NCBI GenBank assembly: GCA_009363875.1
Contig: CM018680.1
Span: 10,239,426 to 10,303,425, forward strand
DNA length: 64,000 bases
Source: Mikania micrantha
Taxonomy: Eukaryota > Streptophyta > Magnoliopsida > Asterales > Asteraceae
Direction: 5' to 3'
Shown here: piece after piece, positions 47,106 through 58,814 of the stretch
Layout of the letters: the number at the start of each line of letters is the position of its first letter
Position numbering within the stretch: position 1 is the first letter of the stretch
Made by a program: the position numbers and the translations under genes
Notes under the pieces: model-generated
Database searches by the model: none
Seen by the model: the letters and a program-made list of their open reading frames with translations, nothing else
What the model was told of the DNA's origin: nothing

Positions 47106-47705
47106 TTGGGGTATTTACGGTCCGGTTTCAAACCGCCCAAACCGTTCTTCGGTTCGGTTTCACAGTTGATTTTCTTCAAACATTCGGTCGGTCGGTTTCA
47201 AAAGTTTAAAAGTTAAAACCGTAATAAACGGTTTGGTTTACGGTTTTTAAAAAACGGTTGTAAATAACCAGACCGGACCGTATATGTGTGTACACGCGTA
47301 TATATAAATATAGATATACATACATATATATACACACACACACACATAGATATATCAATATATACACAAACATATGTATATATATGCATATATATATATA
47401 TAGATGTTTATATTTGTGTGTATACACATACTGAGTTTTTGATTTATTCAAGATTTATAAAAATACATATGGACTTGGGGTAAATAGTCTGTGTTGAACT
47501 ATAAATGTTTGGTTTAATTCAATTTTATTTTTAATTAACTTGATCAAAATCCCAAACCGTAAACCAAACTGTTGATAACGGTTCGGTTTGGTTTGGTTTT
47601 TGTTTTGAACGGTTCGGTTTTGGTTTTCATTGTTCAAAAACCGTTGTTAACGGTTTGGTTGCGGCTCCATTTAAAAACCGTAAAACCGGACCGTGAACAC
47701 CCCTA
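47106..47705. mobile_element. hAT-like ACGGTTTGG-repeat element, perfect duplication
   Basis: Left end TTGGGGTATTTACGGTCCGG; right end CCGGACCGTGAACACCCCTA. TTAGATAT flanks both sides exactly (47098-47105 and 47706-47713). The body is 600 bp with AACCGTTnnCGGTTCGG units at both ends and TATATACACACAC microsatellite in the middle, which creates the small frames seen there. Confidence 0.85.
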
Positions 47706-47713
47706 TTAGATAT

Positions 47714-48087
47714 TCATATTTCTTAAATAATAAATTTAATTCACATGTATTACATGAGTTGACTAATTAAATCTAACATGTAGTAAAGAACAATTATTAT
47801 AAAGATTTATATTTTGGATTTATCAGTTGTTGCTGAAATAAGAAATATAAATATTTAAAAATTATAAATAACAAATATGCATTTAATAATTATAAAATTA
47901 TATTTTATTATAAAATATAATTGATATTTCCTTATAGTAAATTATTAGAATAAAAACATTTATATTTTTAATAATTATTTATATTATTTAATTACTAAAA
48001 AAATATTAGTATGTATTAGAAGAGACAAACGAGGATAAAATTTCACATTTCACCTTTCACTGTGACGCGAGATAATAAGTCGCATAT
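47714..48087. other. Unassigned AT-rich sequence
   Basis: No gene. CACATGTATTACATG followed by CTAAT (about 47742-47767) resembles a decayed Helitron 3' end, too weak to call. Confidence 0.3.
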
Positions 48088-49163
48088 TCTATTATTATAG
48101 TGTATGTGTTTAAGAATTTTTTGCTAAAAAATTAGGAAGAAATAATAATCTTTTAATTTTTAAATCAGTAATTAAAATTAAAATAATTAAAAAAAAGATC
48201 AAACACTTTGTTTAAAGCTTGCAAATTATTTCATTTTTTTTAACATTCTTGACTTTTTATATGACAATATTTAAAAAAAAATCATATCATAACTCTTTAA
48301 TTTGATTATTGTGATGATATATATTTTTTTAAAGATATTTAATACGTTAATATGTTGTATTGTATTTTACTTATGTTATATTTCTGTATAGGGGCACCTT
48401 AAGTGGCGTGTTTATTTTAAAATTATTAATATATTAAGAAACATGTAAGAAACGTATGAGAAAATACATAAAACACATCAACAAAAACGATAAATTAGCA
48501 AAATGTTAAGAACCAAATAAGAAAATATATATAACACATCAACAACAATATAAAATTAGCAAAATGTTTGTACTCTTAGTTTTATATTCATACATCTAAA
48601 TCTTTTTAACATTGTATTACAAATGCTCGCGTTATTTTAGTAAGTCACGTTTCAAAAAAAAAATAAGAAATGTAAAATGATGTGTGTCAAGTGACATGGT
48701 AAGTAAAAAAGAGAAATCTAATTGTGTGAGTAGAGACCTTTCTGTCAATACACGAAATACGTTAATACAAGAATAGCAAGTATGGACACTTGTTATCTTC
48801 TAATGAACTCAAAAAATATTTTTCCCGCATCTCTCTCATATTAAATATTAATTATCTTTTATATTAAATATTAATAATAAATCCTTTTAAATAATTAAAT
48901 TATACAATTAAATATAATAATATAGATCTTTTTATCATAAAAAATAATTAAAACTTAATAAATCATAAGAAAATTTCAATTATATAATATCCTAAAATGT
49001 AATTTTATAATTTTTAATCCTTATTTGTAGTATGTTATTTTTAGACATTCAATTGTTATTATTTTATAAACAATTAATAATAAACATGCAAATCTTTGTA
49101 AAAAAATGTTGTTTATAACATGTTATTTATCAAACCCATGTAATACATGGGTTCATAACCTAG
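48088..49163 (+). mobile_element. Possible non-autonomous Helitron
   Basis: The 3' end is the stronger evidence: a 9-bp stem, ACCCATGTA and TACATGGGT around one base (49134-49152), then TCATAAC and CTAG at 49160-49163, followed by T. Helitrons end in a short hairpin plus CTRR and insert before T. The 5' end TCTATTATTATAGTG at 48088 is only a candidate because it is preceded by T rather than A. No Rep/helicase frame is present. Confidence 0.4.
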
Positions 49164-49623
49164 TTGCATAATAAAACATGTATTACCCGATCCTAGTTAC
49201 ATCATCTGATCTTGTTCTAACATGACCCATATAATACCATACGGGTAGGTAATATGGGCCATGTCGCACGCTACAAAATGTGTGTGTTTGTGTGTGTAAA
49301 GGTAATATATATATATATTTTTTTTTTCTGAAACGATTTTATTCTTCAAATTATCTGCCAATAATTGAATGTTATGTAAAGGTTTCGTAAAAGTTACTAT
49401 ATATAATATTGCATGTTAATTCACTTTATTGTTTGATTACAAACATTAAAATCTTATATAACAAAAGAATTGGGAAATTAGAAGAATACATTGTACGGAA
49501 AATAACGGATCATTTTATAAAAAAAAAATAATAATAACCCTTAATATTTGAAAGTTGAAACGTTCTTCCATGCATGGAATTTCCCTAATGCTAAAAATTG
49601 ATCACGAAATGTTGTCCAGTTAT
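49164..49623. other. Unassigned AT-rich sequence
   Basis: No gene or repeat is recognised. Confidence 0.3.
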
Positions 49624-49780
49624 GGTTGTAAATATTCCCGGCTAGGCCGATTAATCGTTAGTCTCTTAAGGCCGACTAGGCCCGACTATCCGATTAGACC
49701 GATTAGTTGGCCGATTAATCCCGAATAATCCCTAGTCCCCACCCCACCGACCGACTGGCGATTAGCGATTTCTACAACAT
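49624..49780. mobile_element. Small inverted-repeat element of the GTTGTAGAAATCGCTAG family
   Basis: Left end GGTTGTAAATATTCCCGGCTAG, right end GGCGATTAGCGATTTCTACAAC; reversed, the right end is GTTGTAGAAATCGCTAATCG. Between them are repeats of CCGATTAATC and GACTAGGCC. No clear duplication was found. Confidence 0.5.
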
Positions 49781-50164
49781 TGCTCTTTATTGAACAAAGA
49801 TGTCATCTCTTCACTAGACTCAGAAATCTAAAATAATAGTATGATTAGATTTACATAAGTGAACAATAAATAAAGGGAAAAATATATTTTACATCATTAG
49901 AACAATATTTTATTAGGTTCACGAATTAAATAGAGTGGATTTAATGATTAGAGAAAATTTAACAATGAAGTGATTTAACATATAATGTTTTATATAATAA
50001 TTTAGATAGAATACCACGTCATGTCAACTAATTTGCACGTATGTTGAAAAATATTACATCGTATCAAATAATTTACACATAGAACGAGAAAAAAATTAAT
50101 TATTAAAAAATTCTGAAAATCCAAATGCTCACTCATATGGGTAGTATGGTACGAGACCAAGATT
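49781..50164. other. Unassigned AT-rich sequence
   Basis: No gene or repeat is recognised. Confidence 0.3.
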
Positions 50165-50276
50165 GCAAAAGTCGCTAGGCGCTCATAAGTCGGAATAGCT
50201 CATTGGAGCGAGTAATCGGAGATTATCGGCCCTAGGCGGGAGTACTCGGCTAATACTCAGAAAGTATGTTGGATCG
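50165..50276. repeat. GTTGTAGAAATCGCTAG-family element cut by the Sirevirus
   Basis: AAAAGTCGCTAGGCGCTCA followed by TAATCGGAGATTATCGG and CCTAGGCGG matches the left part of the family. It stops exactly at the Sirevirus LTR; the last five bases AAGTA (50272-50276) are the predicted left copy of that element's duplication. Confidence 0.5.
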
Positions 50277-51172
50277 GGTTGTTTACTATAAACAACACTT
50301 CACAAGTATTTTTCTCTTACAATCTAACAGATGCGGAATGTCTGTTAGAAGGTTATCTCACACACTCAATGGTAAGTTAATAATCTTTGAATAACAATAA
50401 GAACACAAGAACAAATTCAAGCTCAAAGATATATTTCTCTCAAAGTATTACAAGTGTTGTAAGCAGACAAGCACAAAACACATACAAGCACCCCTAAGCA
50501 GGTTTACAATGAGAGATTATATAGCTAAGGCTACAACCGTATACACGTAGGAATACAGTTGGGTATACTAGACAATACATAGAGTAAAGCTTATTCTAGT
50601 ATATGGAGTGTCTTAGCAGGCTAAGACACTTACTTACAATCATTACAAATATAGACATTGACTTTACCAAGACTAGCTAAATACAAAAGGCATTTAATGT
50701 TGTTGATCTTTAAGGCTTCAAATAATCTTTTGCATTTAATGCAGCTGCGGAAAAGTAAGGAGTTGTATCTGACTTTAGGTATGTTGATCCTTGTTGTTCT
50801 CAGAATAGCACGTCTGTTGTCAGTACCTTTTGTACTATAAAAGTGCTCAGCTACAGTCTTTGTCAGAGGATAAACCTCGGAAGCCTTTGTCTTTGTCTTT
50901 GGTGCAGAAGAGAATCTTCGGAAGCTGTTAGTCTTCGGAAGCCTTTGATTCTTCGGAAGCTTTATGTCTTCATAAGCTTTGAAGCTTTAACTCTTAAGTG
51001 TTGGCCTTCCGAAGTGTTTGTCTTGTACAGCCTTCAGCAGGAGTGAGTTACTCTTGCTTCATGTTGCTTCCGAAAAGGAACTCCTTCCTTCCGAAGGCTG
51101 TTTGTCTTTGTAGACCTTTATACTTAGACAAAATTGAAGTTTGGTGAGCATCAGCCTTTATTAGTCTTTACA
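50277..51172 (-). repeat. 3' LTR of the Sirevirus
   Basis: On the minus strand it starts TGTAAAGACTAATAAAGG at 51172 and ends CCGATCCAACA at 50277, 896 bp. The first 300 bases carry several CTTCGGAAG/CTTCCGAAG palindromes (about 50870-51100). Confidence 0.82.
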
Positions 51173-51182
51173 GTCTCCCCCT
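51173..51182 (-). other. Polypurine tract of the Sirevirus
   Basis: AGGGGGAGAC directly precedes the LTR start on the minus strand. Confidence 0.85.
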
Positions 51183-51204
51183 AGGCTGATGCTACCGAAA
51201 CTTC

Positions 51205-54200
51205 TTATGGGATTCTCTTCACAAACTTTTCTCCCCTTAGGACCTGAGCACTTTCCTTTACCCACTTGACACCGACTCTCCCATCTGATCCATTGTCTGG
51301 ATTTTCAAGTGGTAGTCTTTCAAGGTCAAAGATAAAGGGCTGAGCCAGCACCATCAATTTTGTCAAATCAAGAACCTTTATTCCTCCATTCATCTGATAA
51401 AGAGTGAACTCCTTGTGAAGTGCATTAAAGCTCCAATTTATTATAGGAATGTAGGTATGATGATGCATCAAATCATAGAGGTTTCTTGATTGATCTTTAA
51501 ACATTGGAGGTTTAGGTGTGGCTTTAGGTTCTGAGGGTTCTGTATCACGCTCAGAGTCAGAGGATATGGGAGTAGTTCTCTTTTTCCTTCTAGCCATGCT
51601 TTTTCTTCTTCTAAACCTTGGTTTATCTTGAGCAATAGCTTGACTCCTCTGATCTCTGGCCTGTTCTTCTTCCACATTTGTTCCCACTGCTGCATCTGTT
51701 GCAGTGGGCTGTGGACCAGCATCCTCAGTTGTTGAGGGCTCTTTTCTCCTCTCATCAGCCTTTGATTGTCTCTCAGGATCAGGGTTTGTTGATTGTTGCT
51801 TCCTTGCAGTCTATTTACCCTTTTTGATCTTGATCACTGAAGAGATTGGCATGTTGTCCATAGAAGGACTTGATGGAGGAGAGGCTGGTTCTTCCTTAGG
51901 GTTTAGGGGGAACATGTTGGGGAACATGGCCTTTGTGACTTCCCCACACATGACTTCTTCCCCTTCTCTGATCCTAGATCCAGAGATGGGAAATTCAATG
52001 GTAGCTCCTCCCCCTAAACTTAAGCCTAAGTTTAGGCTTGCCCTTTAAGCCTGTATCTGCTCAATAAAAGGTAACTCACCTCTGTCTACTTTGGCCTTGA
52101 TGTCCCTGACATGCAAGTCCATGGTTAAGTTCTTCATAGGGCCTAGCTGCCGAGCATAGAAGCCATACTGGAGGAGGATTGCCTTCATCTTATCTCTGTA
52201 GGCTTGATCCTTCTGTTTCTTTGTTAGCTTTACCTTAGCTTTGGATGCAGCAGCTGCTTGTTCCTGCTGCTGCACCTTGTCCAGCTCGGCAGCCATCCTA
52301 GGCACCGACCAGAGCAACACTTCATCAAAATCATATCCCTTCTCCTAAAGTAGAGCAGAGAGTCTGATCCGCTCTTCATCCAGAGAATTGTCTGGTCGGC
52401 CCTTCATCTTCTTGGGTCTCCTCTCCTTCTGTTCTGCTTCCTCCTCTGGGGTGAGTTTCCTTTTTCCTTTGTCCATAGCTTTTGCCCCAGAGGAGATGGA
52501 TCCTGTGGCCTCACCAGCTGGTTCGTTGGTCTAGTAGCTCCTGTGTGAAGGAATCCTCAATAATGACTGGGCCTTCGAAAGCAGCTGCAGCTTCGGAGTT
52601 AACCTTAGCATTCACTGCCCCCTCCGGTTGACCAACCACCTTGGGTGATTCCTTAGCAGTATCCACATAGTGCTCAGGAATGGAGGAGAGGTCTTCAGCA
52701 GCCTCTGTCCCACAAGGGGACACAGGTTCCATGGAGATTAGTTGTTCTTCTTGGGTAGTTTCCTTCATGGCAACCTGGGCTGTAGTCTCAGGAGGAGACT
52801 TAGTCCCAGAAGGGGACTGTTGAGTCCCAGCAGGGGACTGAGGCTCCATAGAGACATTTGTTGTTGCAGCTTCTTGCTCTGTCTCTTTGGCAGCCTCTAT
52901 TGCCTCGAGGAAGAGGAAGTAGTGGAATCATGGAAGTAAGTGCCCAAGAAGTCATCCCATTCATTAGTCAGAGTAACTATGGATGGGTTGACATCTTGTA
53001 CACCTTCCTCTTCTCTTGCTTCTGGTCCTGACCCTGCAGATTGTACATTCTCCCCCTTTTTGGTAGCATCAGGCGAGACAAAGGCAGTAGTAGCAGGATC
53101 AGGATGGAAGGGTTGAAGGATCACTGGGGGGCACCTCCGGAGGTCCAAGATGGTGGCTTTTTTGTGTTGGACCTCCTGCCGTAGGGTAGCAACCTCAGCT
53201 TCCAGGTGAGCTACCCTGGCTTGGAGGGTTGTGATGATAGCCGTCAATTCCTGTGTTTTGGTGCCCTCATCCACATGAGTGGAGTCATTAGGCGATGGAG
53301 TCCTAAGCCTAGCTCCTGCACCTCCACCACTAGAAGTGGTTTCTTGGCACCCTGGATTCCCCTCATTGAGAAGGGCTTCAAAGAAGTCCTCCCCAGTGTG
53401 GGTTGCCGCAGGTGAGGTCCTAGTGCCTATACCACTGGCCTGAAGATCCAGAGTATGATCAGCAGTAGTGGCAACCTCATCTGCATTGACCCCTTCAGTA
53501 CTCCTGGGGTCAACCTCTGAAGTTGTAGGCTCTGGGTCAGGAAACCTAGCTTGTAGCTGTGTCACCACTCTCATAAGTGTCTGGGTAGTAGGAGAGAGTG
53601 GTTCCTCCACAACTATAGCAGAGGTTCCTTGAGCCTGGGTGAGAGTATGGGTGGGGGGGTATTTTTGGGTGATAAGAACCTGGAGACTTGGGAGACAGTC
53701 TCTGAACTAGTGGAGTTGCTTCATAAGAAGCAGACTCAATAATAGGGGCATCCCTTTGGATATTCTCATGTATGTTTTGTGACATACACTGAGGGCTATC
53801 AGGCTGGTTAAGGGCAGCCACAGGTTCCAGAGGAAGAATTGTGGAATAACAATAGGTGTGGCTGTCACCTTAGGTGGAACTGTGCCCTTGACAGTTCTTT
53901 TCACCTTTTTCTTGATGGGTTCAGATGAAGGGGCCTGAACAGCTGTAGGTGATCTTTATGGGGTGGGAACTGAAATGGATGGTGTGGGTTCAGTATCTGT
54001 GGGTGCAACAGAGTTGTCACCTTCTGGAGTTGGTAACTCCATGGAAGGAAGAAGAGGAGTAAAGTTCCCAGAAAACTGGTTACTCTTCTTCTTCAGTTGA
54101 ACAAAAACCATGGAAGTTACCAAGGGGATTTTGTATATATTCCCAGTTAGTGAAAGGACAGAACCTAACTCACTATAAAATATATGCTGCAAAAACCTGG

Positions 54201-54780
54201 GATACATACAAAATTTCTTTGGTGACGAAATATTGTCAACCAAATTATTGAAAATAAACGCAGAAAAGTTAAAAAGTTGGTTTGAGACCAAGCCATTAAT
54301 AGCCGAAGCTAAGTCAGATGGAACTTGATCCCAACCTCCTGTCTTATTAGAAAGACAATGCAAAAACAAATGTATGAGATACTTATAATTATAGGACACT
54401 CTACCCTTCAAATAAGTAGTTGAAGGAAGAGGACCTTCGTATCTCATTGACCTGAAGGTCACTGCTACCTCATCCTTAGTGAATGAGACCCTTCCCCCAA
54501 CATCACAAAGTTGAAGATGCCGGCAGATGGTCTCCACTGTGATAGAAATGGGATGAGCATCAATGGTGGCATTAAGAATCCGACCATTGGGAGAAGAAGA
54601 AACTGAACAAGAACCCCAAAACTGCTGGTGATGCGATTCATACACCAGGGGTTGAACAGTGAGAGCAAAGAAGTACCTGCTCCTTCGAAGGAAGGAGATG
54701 ATCCGAGCAAAATCAGCATCATTGTCTGCTGATAACTCCGCAGGAAGATTGTGAGATGGTCTGAAGGGAAGAAGTTCCAT
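51205..54780 (-). pseudogene. Sirevirus extra ORF downstream of pol, broken
   Basis: The frame starts at ATG 54780 (MELLPFRPSHNL) and can be followed, with breaks, to a stop at 51205, about 1,190 codons. The first 240 residues form a folded-looking domain (FWGSCSVSS, ETICRHLQLCD, YLKGRVSYNYKYLIHLFLHCLSNKTGGWDQVPSDLASAI, FNFSAFIFNNLVDNI, KKFCMYPRFLQHIF). Proteins of this type in Asteraceae are often auto-named 'synaptobrevin, longin-like', a label I would not trust. The rest is low-complexity, Pro/Ser/Thr-rich, with a heptad-like coiled coil at about 53230-53150 (LQARVAHLEAEVATLRQEVQ). A basic stretch follows near 52245 and again near 51600 (RFRRRKSMARRKKR). Breaks: a stop at 53956-53958, a shift near 53840 and back near 53620, another near 52880, and more between 52510 and 51690. 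It sits where env-like ORFs occur in Sireviruses; no signal peptide or membrane span is evident. Function unknown. Confidence 0.75.
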
Positions 54781-54929
54781 GGTGATCGAAGGTTTTTAGG
54801 TTTTAATCGGAGAGAAAAGGACAATTCGAAATGAAACGATGAGAGAAGGTGAATGAGCGGGAGACCTTTTATACCTTCGGATGTCAGCATTTAATATAGA
54901 AACACATTAAATTTTGAGATCCGAATGTC

Positions 54930-55345
54930 AGAAAAAGGTCTTCCGAAGACAGCTCATTTATTATTCAAAATTGGCTAAGGACAGAGTTGCTTCCGAGAGA
55001 GTTAGTCATCGGAAGTAGTTCAAGAGCCCAAGGAAGTTCTTCGGAAGATACTTACTTCCGAAGCATATACAAGTATATCATCGGAAGTGTATCTTCTGAA
55101 GACTTAGGAAGTTCATCAGAAGAATTGTTCTTCGGAAGATATCTTCTTCTGAATAGTAAGTTCAGAAGATTTTGCTTCCGAAGTTATAATGTATCGGAAG
55201 TATAATACTTCAGAAGGAAAGTTATCTTCTGAAGTGTGACTTCTTCCGACATAAGGAAGGAATAATGCTTTCGAAGACTTAAACTATCTTCTGAGGAGTA
55301 GTTACTCATCAGAAGATAAATTAAGTTTATCTTCCGAAGAATTAT
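54930..55345. promoter_or_regulatory. Array of CTTCGGAAG/CTTCCGAAG palindromes between pol and the extra ORF
   Basis: About 20 exact or near copies of a 9-10-base palindrome lie in 420 bases; at least six are exact (for example in TCTTCCGAAGAC, TTCTTCGGAAGATA, ACTTCCGAAGCA). Variants replace the central CG by TG or CA. There is no coding sequence. The same motif is dense in the LTR and in gag. Position upstream of the extra ORF suggests, but does not show, a regulatory or structural role. Confidence 0.6.
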
Positions 55346-55364
55346 TCATTCCTTATAAATTCAT

Positions 55365-58300
55365 TTACTCAAAGTTAATCATGCCAATGGCTGTTATTAA
55401 ATACCTGAATCTTCCTTCATCAAATGCCTTGGTGAAAAGATCCGCCAAATTATGTTCTGTATCAACTTTGACTAGATGAATCAATTTCTTCTCTGCACAA
55501 TCTCTGATGAAATGATATCTGATATCAATGTGCTTGGTCTTGGAATGCTTGACAGGATTATTGGTGATGGAGATTGCACTTGAAGTATCTATCTGAATAG
55601 GAGTGTTGAACAGCTCTACCCCATAATCCTTCATCTGATTTTGAATCCAAATGACTTGTGCACAGCAGCTAGAAGCAGCTATGTATTCTGCCTCTGCAGT
55701 AGAGGTAGAAACACATGACTGTTTCTTGCATTGCCAAGACACAATCCTGGATCCAAGAAATTGACATCCTCCTGATGTGGATTTCTTGCTAATGTTGCAG
55801 CCTCCATAATCACTGTCAGTATAAGCCATGAACTGAAAATCTTCATTTCTAGGATACCACAATCCTAGACCAGGTGCCCTTTTGAGGTATCTAAAGTTTC
55901 TTTTCACAGCAAGCATGTGTGAGACTTTGGGATTGGCATGAAATCTTGCACACAAGCAAGTTGCAAACATTATATCAGGCCTGCTTGCTGTGAGATACAT
56001 CAAAGAACCAATCATTGCTCTGTATTGGTATTGATCAACATCCTCCCCCTCAGGATCAGGACTAAGGGATGTTGTCTTGGACATTAGAGTTCCCAGAGCT
56101 TTGCAATCAGTTAGCTTGAATCTTTCAAGAATGTCCTTGACATACTTTGATTGACTAATAAAAATCCCTGTATGAGTTTGTTTTACTTGTAATCCAAGAA
56201 AGAAAGTGAGTTCTCCCATGGAACTCATTTCAAACTTGGACTTCATTAGTGATTCAAAGTCCTTGCAGAGAGATTCATTTGTAGAACCAAAGATAATGTC
56301 ATCAACATAAATCTGTACTAGCATAATATGTTGATTGGACTTTTTGAAGAAGAGAGTTTTATCAATTGTTCCTCTCTTAAATTTGTTAGCCAATAGAAAA
56401 GAAGATAAAGTTTCATACCACTTTCTGGGAGCTTGATGCAGCCCATATAGAGTTTTATCAAGCTTACAGACATGGTCAGGAAACTTTGGATCTTCAAAAC
56501 CAGGAGGCTGACACACATACACCTCCTCATCAATCCTTCCATACAAGAATGCACTTTTCACATCCATTTGAAAAACCTTGAAGTTCTTGGCAGCTGCAAA
56601 GGATAAAAATATTCTGATTGCTTCAATTCTTGCAACTGGAGCAAAAACTTCATCATAATCAATGCCTTCTTCCTGTGTATATCCCTGAATAACCAATCTT
56701 GCTTTGTTCTTGATGACTACTCCCTTGTCATCCTTCTTGTTCCTGAACACCCATTTTGTTCCAATGGGATACTTACCTTTAGGTAAAGGGCAAATCTTCC
56801 ACACACCTTGCCTTTCAAATTGAAGAAGCTCCTCCTGCATTGCTTCTACCCAACTGTTGTCTTTTAATGCCTCAGCAACTTTCTTTGATTCTACTTGGGA
56901 TAGAAAGCAAGAAAACAAACATATGTTTGCGTCATGCATAGAGCTTCTTGTTCTAACTCCTTCTTCAATATTACCAATAATGTTTTCAACTGGATGGGTG
57001 TTATGGATGCGAGTTCTAGGAATCACATCCAATTGAGAAGCTAGATTCAAATCTCTTGAATCAAGGTTAGGAAGTACTACCTCAAGCTGGATTTCTGGCA
57101 TATCTTGTGGTCTTTGAGTTTGGACTGTTGTGGGATCACCTTCTCTGGGAGAAGAAGTTTCCATAGTGTTTGGAACTGATTGGACTGTTGAGGGACTCAC
57201 ATCTTCTTCTTGATTTGATGGAACTGAAGTAGAGTCGCTTAAAAGGACAGCATGAGATGTGTTCACTGTCTCGGACTGAGAGATATCATTATGTGCTGAA
57301 GTGGATTATGCCAAAATTTGTCTTGAAGCTATTGGCAGTTCAACACGAAAGTCTTCTTCTCTTGTGGACTTGTAGGAGTCTGTGGTAGTTGATTGTAACT
57401 CTGGAACATACTCTTTCACAAGATTAAATGCAGAAGTAAAGCTATCAAGATCAAATAGCCAATCAGGACCAGTTCCAGGCTTATTGATAGTATGTTCATT
57501 GAACTGAACATTTGCAGACTCTTCAATAATTCTGGAAGCTTTGATGTATACTCTATATGCTTTTGCATGTGAAGAGTACCCAACAAAGTAGCCCTCTGCT
57601 GATTTCTCAGCAAATTTGGCTAAGTAATCTTTAGTATTCAAGATGGTGCATTGACATCCAAATGGTTTGAGAAATCCAATAAATGGTTTTCTCTTATGCC
57701 AAATTTCATAAGGAGTCATACCATGTGTCTTAACTACCAATATTCTATTTTGGACATAACAGGCAGTGTTGACTGCTTCTGCCCAAAAAGTTATTGGAAG
57801 TTTGGCATCAGACATCATGGTTCTTGCAGCCTCAATTAGTGTCATATTCCTTCTCTCAGCAACACCATTTTGTTGTGGAGTCCTAGGAGCACTAAACTGT
57901 CTTGTGATACCTTTAGATTCATGAAAAGAATTTAAAACATGATTCTTGAATTCTGTTCCTTGATCTGATCTGATTATTTTTACATGGTGATCACTTTCAT
58001 TCTCCACCCTAAGTATGAATGACTTTAGGGTCTCAGCAGTTTCATCCTTGGTACTTAAGAAAAATACCCAGATATACCGAGAGAAATCATCAGTGATAAC
58101 TAAGCAATATGACTTTCTACCAAGACTTTTAACACTTGTGGGGCCAAACAAGTCCATATGAAGTAAATGCAGGACTGTTGTGATTGAATTTATCTCTTTG
58201 GCATGATGTGATGATTTGTGTTGCTTACCTTTTAAGCAGGCAACACATTTATCAACACAGATGAATTCCTTACTTGGTAAACAAGTCACTAAGTTGTTTT

Positions 58301-58799
58301 TGAAAAGTTTATTTATATTTTTAAGGTTTACATGACAAATTCTCCAATGCCAAAGAGACGACTCATCAAGTGAGGCTTTTGAGACAAAGCAACTTATATT
58401 ACTGAGAGGTGCAACTGTGCTCATATCTAGAATATACATGTTGTTCCTTCTAGGAGCTCTGAGCAGGATCTGATCATTTGGGACTACAAATCCTGGCTTC
58501 AGAACAATGCATTCATGCTCAGTGAACAACATATTGTGCTTTTGATCACACACCTGTGATACACTCAGTAAATTGTAATTTACTTCCTTTACAAAATGCA
58601 CATTCTCAAAGCTTACCTTTCCATTTGTAATTGTGCCCCTACCTGTGATGTATCCACCCACTGGATCACTTCCAAATGTAACAGACCCACCAAAGAATGA
58701 TTCATATTTTTGCAGGTGAGTCTTATTGCCTGTCATGTGCCTAGAGCAGCCACTGTCAACAATCCACAAGTTGCTCTTTGATTCCTGCTGCCCCTGCAC
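55365..58799 (-). pseudogene. Sirevirus pol: protease, integrase, RT, RNase H
   Basis: Polyprotein that processes itself, copies element RNA and inserts the cDNA. From the minus-strand frame at 58799: the protease active site LWIVDSGCSRHMTG lies within the first 25 residues. The integrase zinc segment has WHWRICHV and CVACLKGKQ. The integrase catalytic triad is complete (HMDLFGP, RSDQGTEFKN, GVAERRNMTLIEAAR). After a linker comes RT with the IYVDDIIFGST catalytic box. RNase H follows (AYTDSDYGG, STSTAEAEYIAAS), and the frame ends at 55365 shortly after DLFTKAFDEGRF. A single TAA at 57306-57308 separates integrase and RT; the same frame continues on both sides. A TAA at 58815-58817 separates it from gag. 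All key catalytic residues are present, so decay is slight. Confidence 0.92.
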
Positions 58800-58814
58800 A
58801 TGATCAGAAGTGAA

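Noticed and set aside
53956..54780. Calling the extra Sirevirus ORF a host longin/SNARE gene
   Set aside because: It lies in one orientation between pol and the 3' LTR of a retroelement and shows no longin or SNARE motif that I can see.
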